15,571 bases of DNA from Gammaproteobacteria bacterium (GTDB taxonomy: Bacteria > Pseudomonadota > Gammaproteobacteria > Enterobacterales > Alteromonadaceae): positions 1 through 15,571 of the forward strand of contig JAMCWV010000091.1 in the NCBI GenBank assembly GCA_023481025.1, in the 5' to 3' direction. A program made the position numbers and the translations under genes. Below the pieces are notes generated by a model. That model was not told where the DNA came from and ran no database searches. It was given only the letters and a program-made list of their open reading frames with translations. Of this stretch, positions 14,291 to 15,571 are shown in pieces. The stretch's first letter is position 1; every line of letters starts with the position of its first letter.

Positions 14291-15571
14291 ATGGAAGCCA
14301 TCGTCAACACCGTCAATAATATCATCTGGAGCCCTGCCCTAATCTTTCTCTGTTTAGGTGCAGGCCTGTTTTATTCGATACTTACCCGCTTTGCGCAAGT
14401 GCGGCACTTTCGCGAAATGCTGCGTTTGTTAATCAGCGGAAATGACTCAAGTAAAGGTATTTCATCGTTTCAAGCACTTGCCGTTACACTTTCTGGTCGT
14501 GTCGGTGTCGGTAATATCGCTGGTGTTGCAGCTGCGATCGGTTTTGGTGGTCCAGGTGCTGTGTTTTGGATGTGGGTCGTGGCCTTTCTTGGTGCCAGTA
14601 CAGCCTATGCCGAGTCAACCTTAGGTCAGATTTATAAAGTCGAAGATCAAGGTCAATATCGTGGCGGTCCGGCCTACTACTTTGAAAAGGCACTTGGGCA
14701 AAAGTGGTTGGCGATTCTATTCGCGATTTCAGCGATTATTGCTTGCGGCATCTTCTTACCCGGAATTCAAGCCAATGCAGTCGGTAATGCAGTTACCCAT
14801 GTTTTCGGTGATGGCAATATGGTGTCGACCGACTTCGGTGAAGTGGGCTCGAATAAACTCATCGCACTCGCTGTGATTCTTATTGTCCTCGGCTTCATTA
14901 TTTTCGGTGGAATCAAACGCATCGCCAACTTTACCCAAATTGTGGTTCCTTTTATGGCCCTTGCCTACATTATTATGGCGTTGGTCATTGTCTTCCTGAA
15001 TTTGAATAAAGTCCCCGGCATTCTCGCCATGATTGTCACCGATGCATTTACTGCGCAAGCTGGCTTCGGTGCTGCCATTGGTTGGGGTGTAAAACGCGGT
15101 ATCTACTCAAACGAAGCGGGGCAAGGTACCGGCCCTCACGCCTCATCTGCCGCAGAAGTTGATCACCCTGCGCAACAAGGATTAGTCCAAGCTTTCTCTG
15201 TTTACATTGACACCTTGTTTGTCTGTACCGCGACCGCTTTAATGATTCTGATCACGCAGCAATTCAATATCGTGGATGAAGTCACTGGTGCGTTAATCGT
15301 TCAAAACGTCGCAGCAACTACAGATGTTGCCTCACCTGCATTTACACAGTTAGCGCTGTCGAGTGTGTTTGGTAACATGGGCGAAGGCTTTGTTGGCATC
15401 GCCATTTTCTTCTTTGCTTTTACCACTATACTCGCCTACTACTACATCGCTGAAACCAATGTGGCTTATCTTAATCGCTACATTAAAAACAGGTTCTCGT
15501 TAACGTTAGTGAAATTAGTGATTATGTTTATGGTGGCCTACGGCACCGTGAATAGTTCCGGCTACATCTGG
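14291..15571 (+). CDS. Sodium:alanine/glycine symporter, AGCS family, partial
   Basis: Inner-membrane carrier that imports alanine or glycine with Na+. The frame is open from ATG 14291 to the window end (427 residues), with only the C-terminus missing from a family usually about 450-500 aa. Typical AGCS stretches are ALAVTLSGRVGVGNIAGVAA (62-81), GFGGPGAVFWMW (84-95), QYRGGPAYYFEKALG (122-136), and GWGVKRGIYSNEAGQGTGPH followed by ASSAAEVDHP (about 264-293), the family signature region. Many hydrophobic segments fill the rest. It is divergent from the zinc-ribbon gene across a 244-nt intergenic region. Relatives are named AlsT, DagA or YaaJ; which paralogue this is, and whether it prefers alanine or glycine, cannot be told here. 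Confidence 0.95.
   Translation, partial: MEAIVNTVNNIIWSPALIFLCLGAGLFYSILTRFAQVRHFREMLRLLISGNDSSKGISSFQALAVTLSGRVGVGNIAGVAAAIGFGGPGAVFWMWVVAFLGASTAYAESTLGQIYKVEDQGQYRGGPAYYFEKALGQKWLAILFAISAIIACGIFLPGIQANAVGNAVTHVFGDGNMVSTDFGEVGSNKLIALAVILIVLGFIIFGGIKRIANFTQIVVPFMALAYIIMALVIVFLNLNKVPGILAMIVTDAFTAQAGFGAAIGWGVKRGIYSNEAGQGTGPHASSAAEVDHPAQQGLVQAFSVYIDTLFVCTATALMILITQQFNIVDEVTGALIVQNVAATTDVASPAFTQLALSSVFGNMGEGFVGIAIFFFAFTTILAYYYIAETNVAYLNRYIKNRFSLTLVKLVIMFMVAYGTVNSSGYIW

Noticed and set aside
14756..15058. 100-aa antisense frame inside the symporter gene
   Set aside because: The plus strand carries a continuous AGCS symporter; the His/Asn/Asp-rich antisense product is typical of the reverse of hydrophobic coding sequence.
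1..15571. Defence system, prophage, transposon, CRISPR or tRNA content
   Set aside because: I saw no transposase, integrase, direct-repeat array or cloverleaf. All large genes are core housekeeping genes with consistent composition.

Overview
This window is chromosomal core DNA of a gammaproteobacterium. Its gene orders (pepN–NAD-GDH–pyrD and msrC–proQ–prc), protein sequences and moderate base composition point to the Alteromonadales. A marine, amino-acid-consuming Idiomarina/Pseudidiomarina-like bacterium is my best guess; the genus is inference. I see no mobile element, phage, CRISPR array, tRNA or rRNA.

Layout. Positions 1-14046 are transcribed on the minus strand and 14291 to the end on the plus strand. 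Read in the direction of transcription there are three minus-strand blocks. (1) 14046 down to 9851 is a compact six-gene run: a zinc-ribbon membrane protein, yeaC (DUF1315), msrC (free methionine-R-sulfoxide reductase), an unrecognised very acidic 100-aa protein, proQ (RNA chaperone) and prc (tail-specific periplasmic protease). Genes overlap or lie within about 30 nt of each other, and the run ends at a strong hairpin terminator (9804-9830). (2) nhaC, a Na+/H+ antiporter (9670-8210), has its own upstream region and a hairpin spanning its stop codon. (3) 8149 down to 1 holds pepN (aminopeptidase N), the 180-kDa NAD-glutamate dehydrogenase, and pyrD (dihydroorotate dehydrogenase), which is cut by the window edge. 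The pepN-GDH gap holds two overlapping hairpins, one followed by a T run, which could be an attenuator. On the plus strand a sodium:alanine/glycine symporter (AGCS family) starts at 14291 and runs off the right edge.

How it fits together. PepN releases amino acids from peptides, the AGCS carrier imports small amino acids with Na+, GDH feeds glutamate into the TCA cycle, and NhaC exchanges Na+ for protons. This suits a Na+-dependent, amino-acid-consuming marine bacterium. The six-gene run combines methionine-oxidation repair, RNA-chaperone control and periplasmic proteolysis. Its least explained members are the acidic 100-aa protein and the zinc-ribbon membrane protein.

I do not see an established new defence or mobile system here. 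The best leads are the acidic ORF translationally linked to proQ, the yeaC–msrC pairing and the GDH leader. No gene-free stretch exceeds 300 bases; the longest, 14047-14290, is the divergent promoter region.
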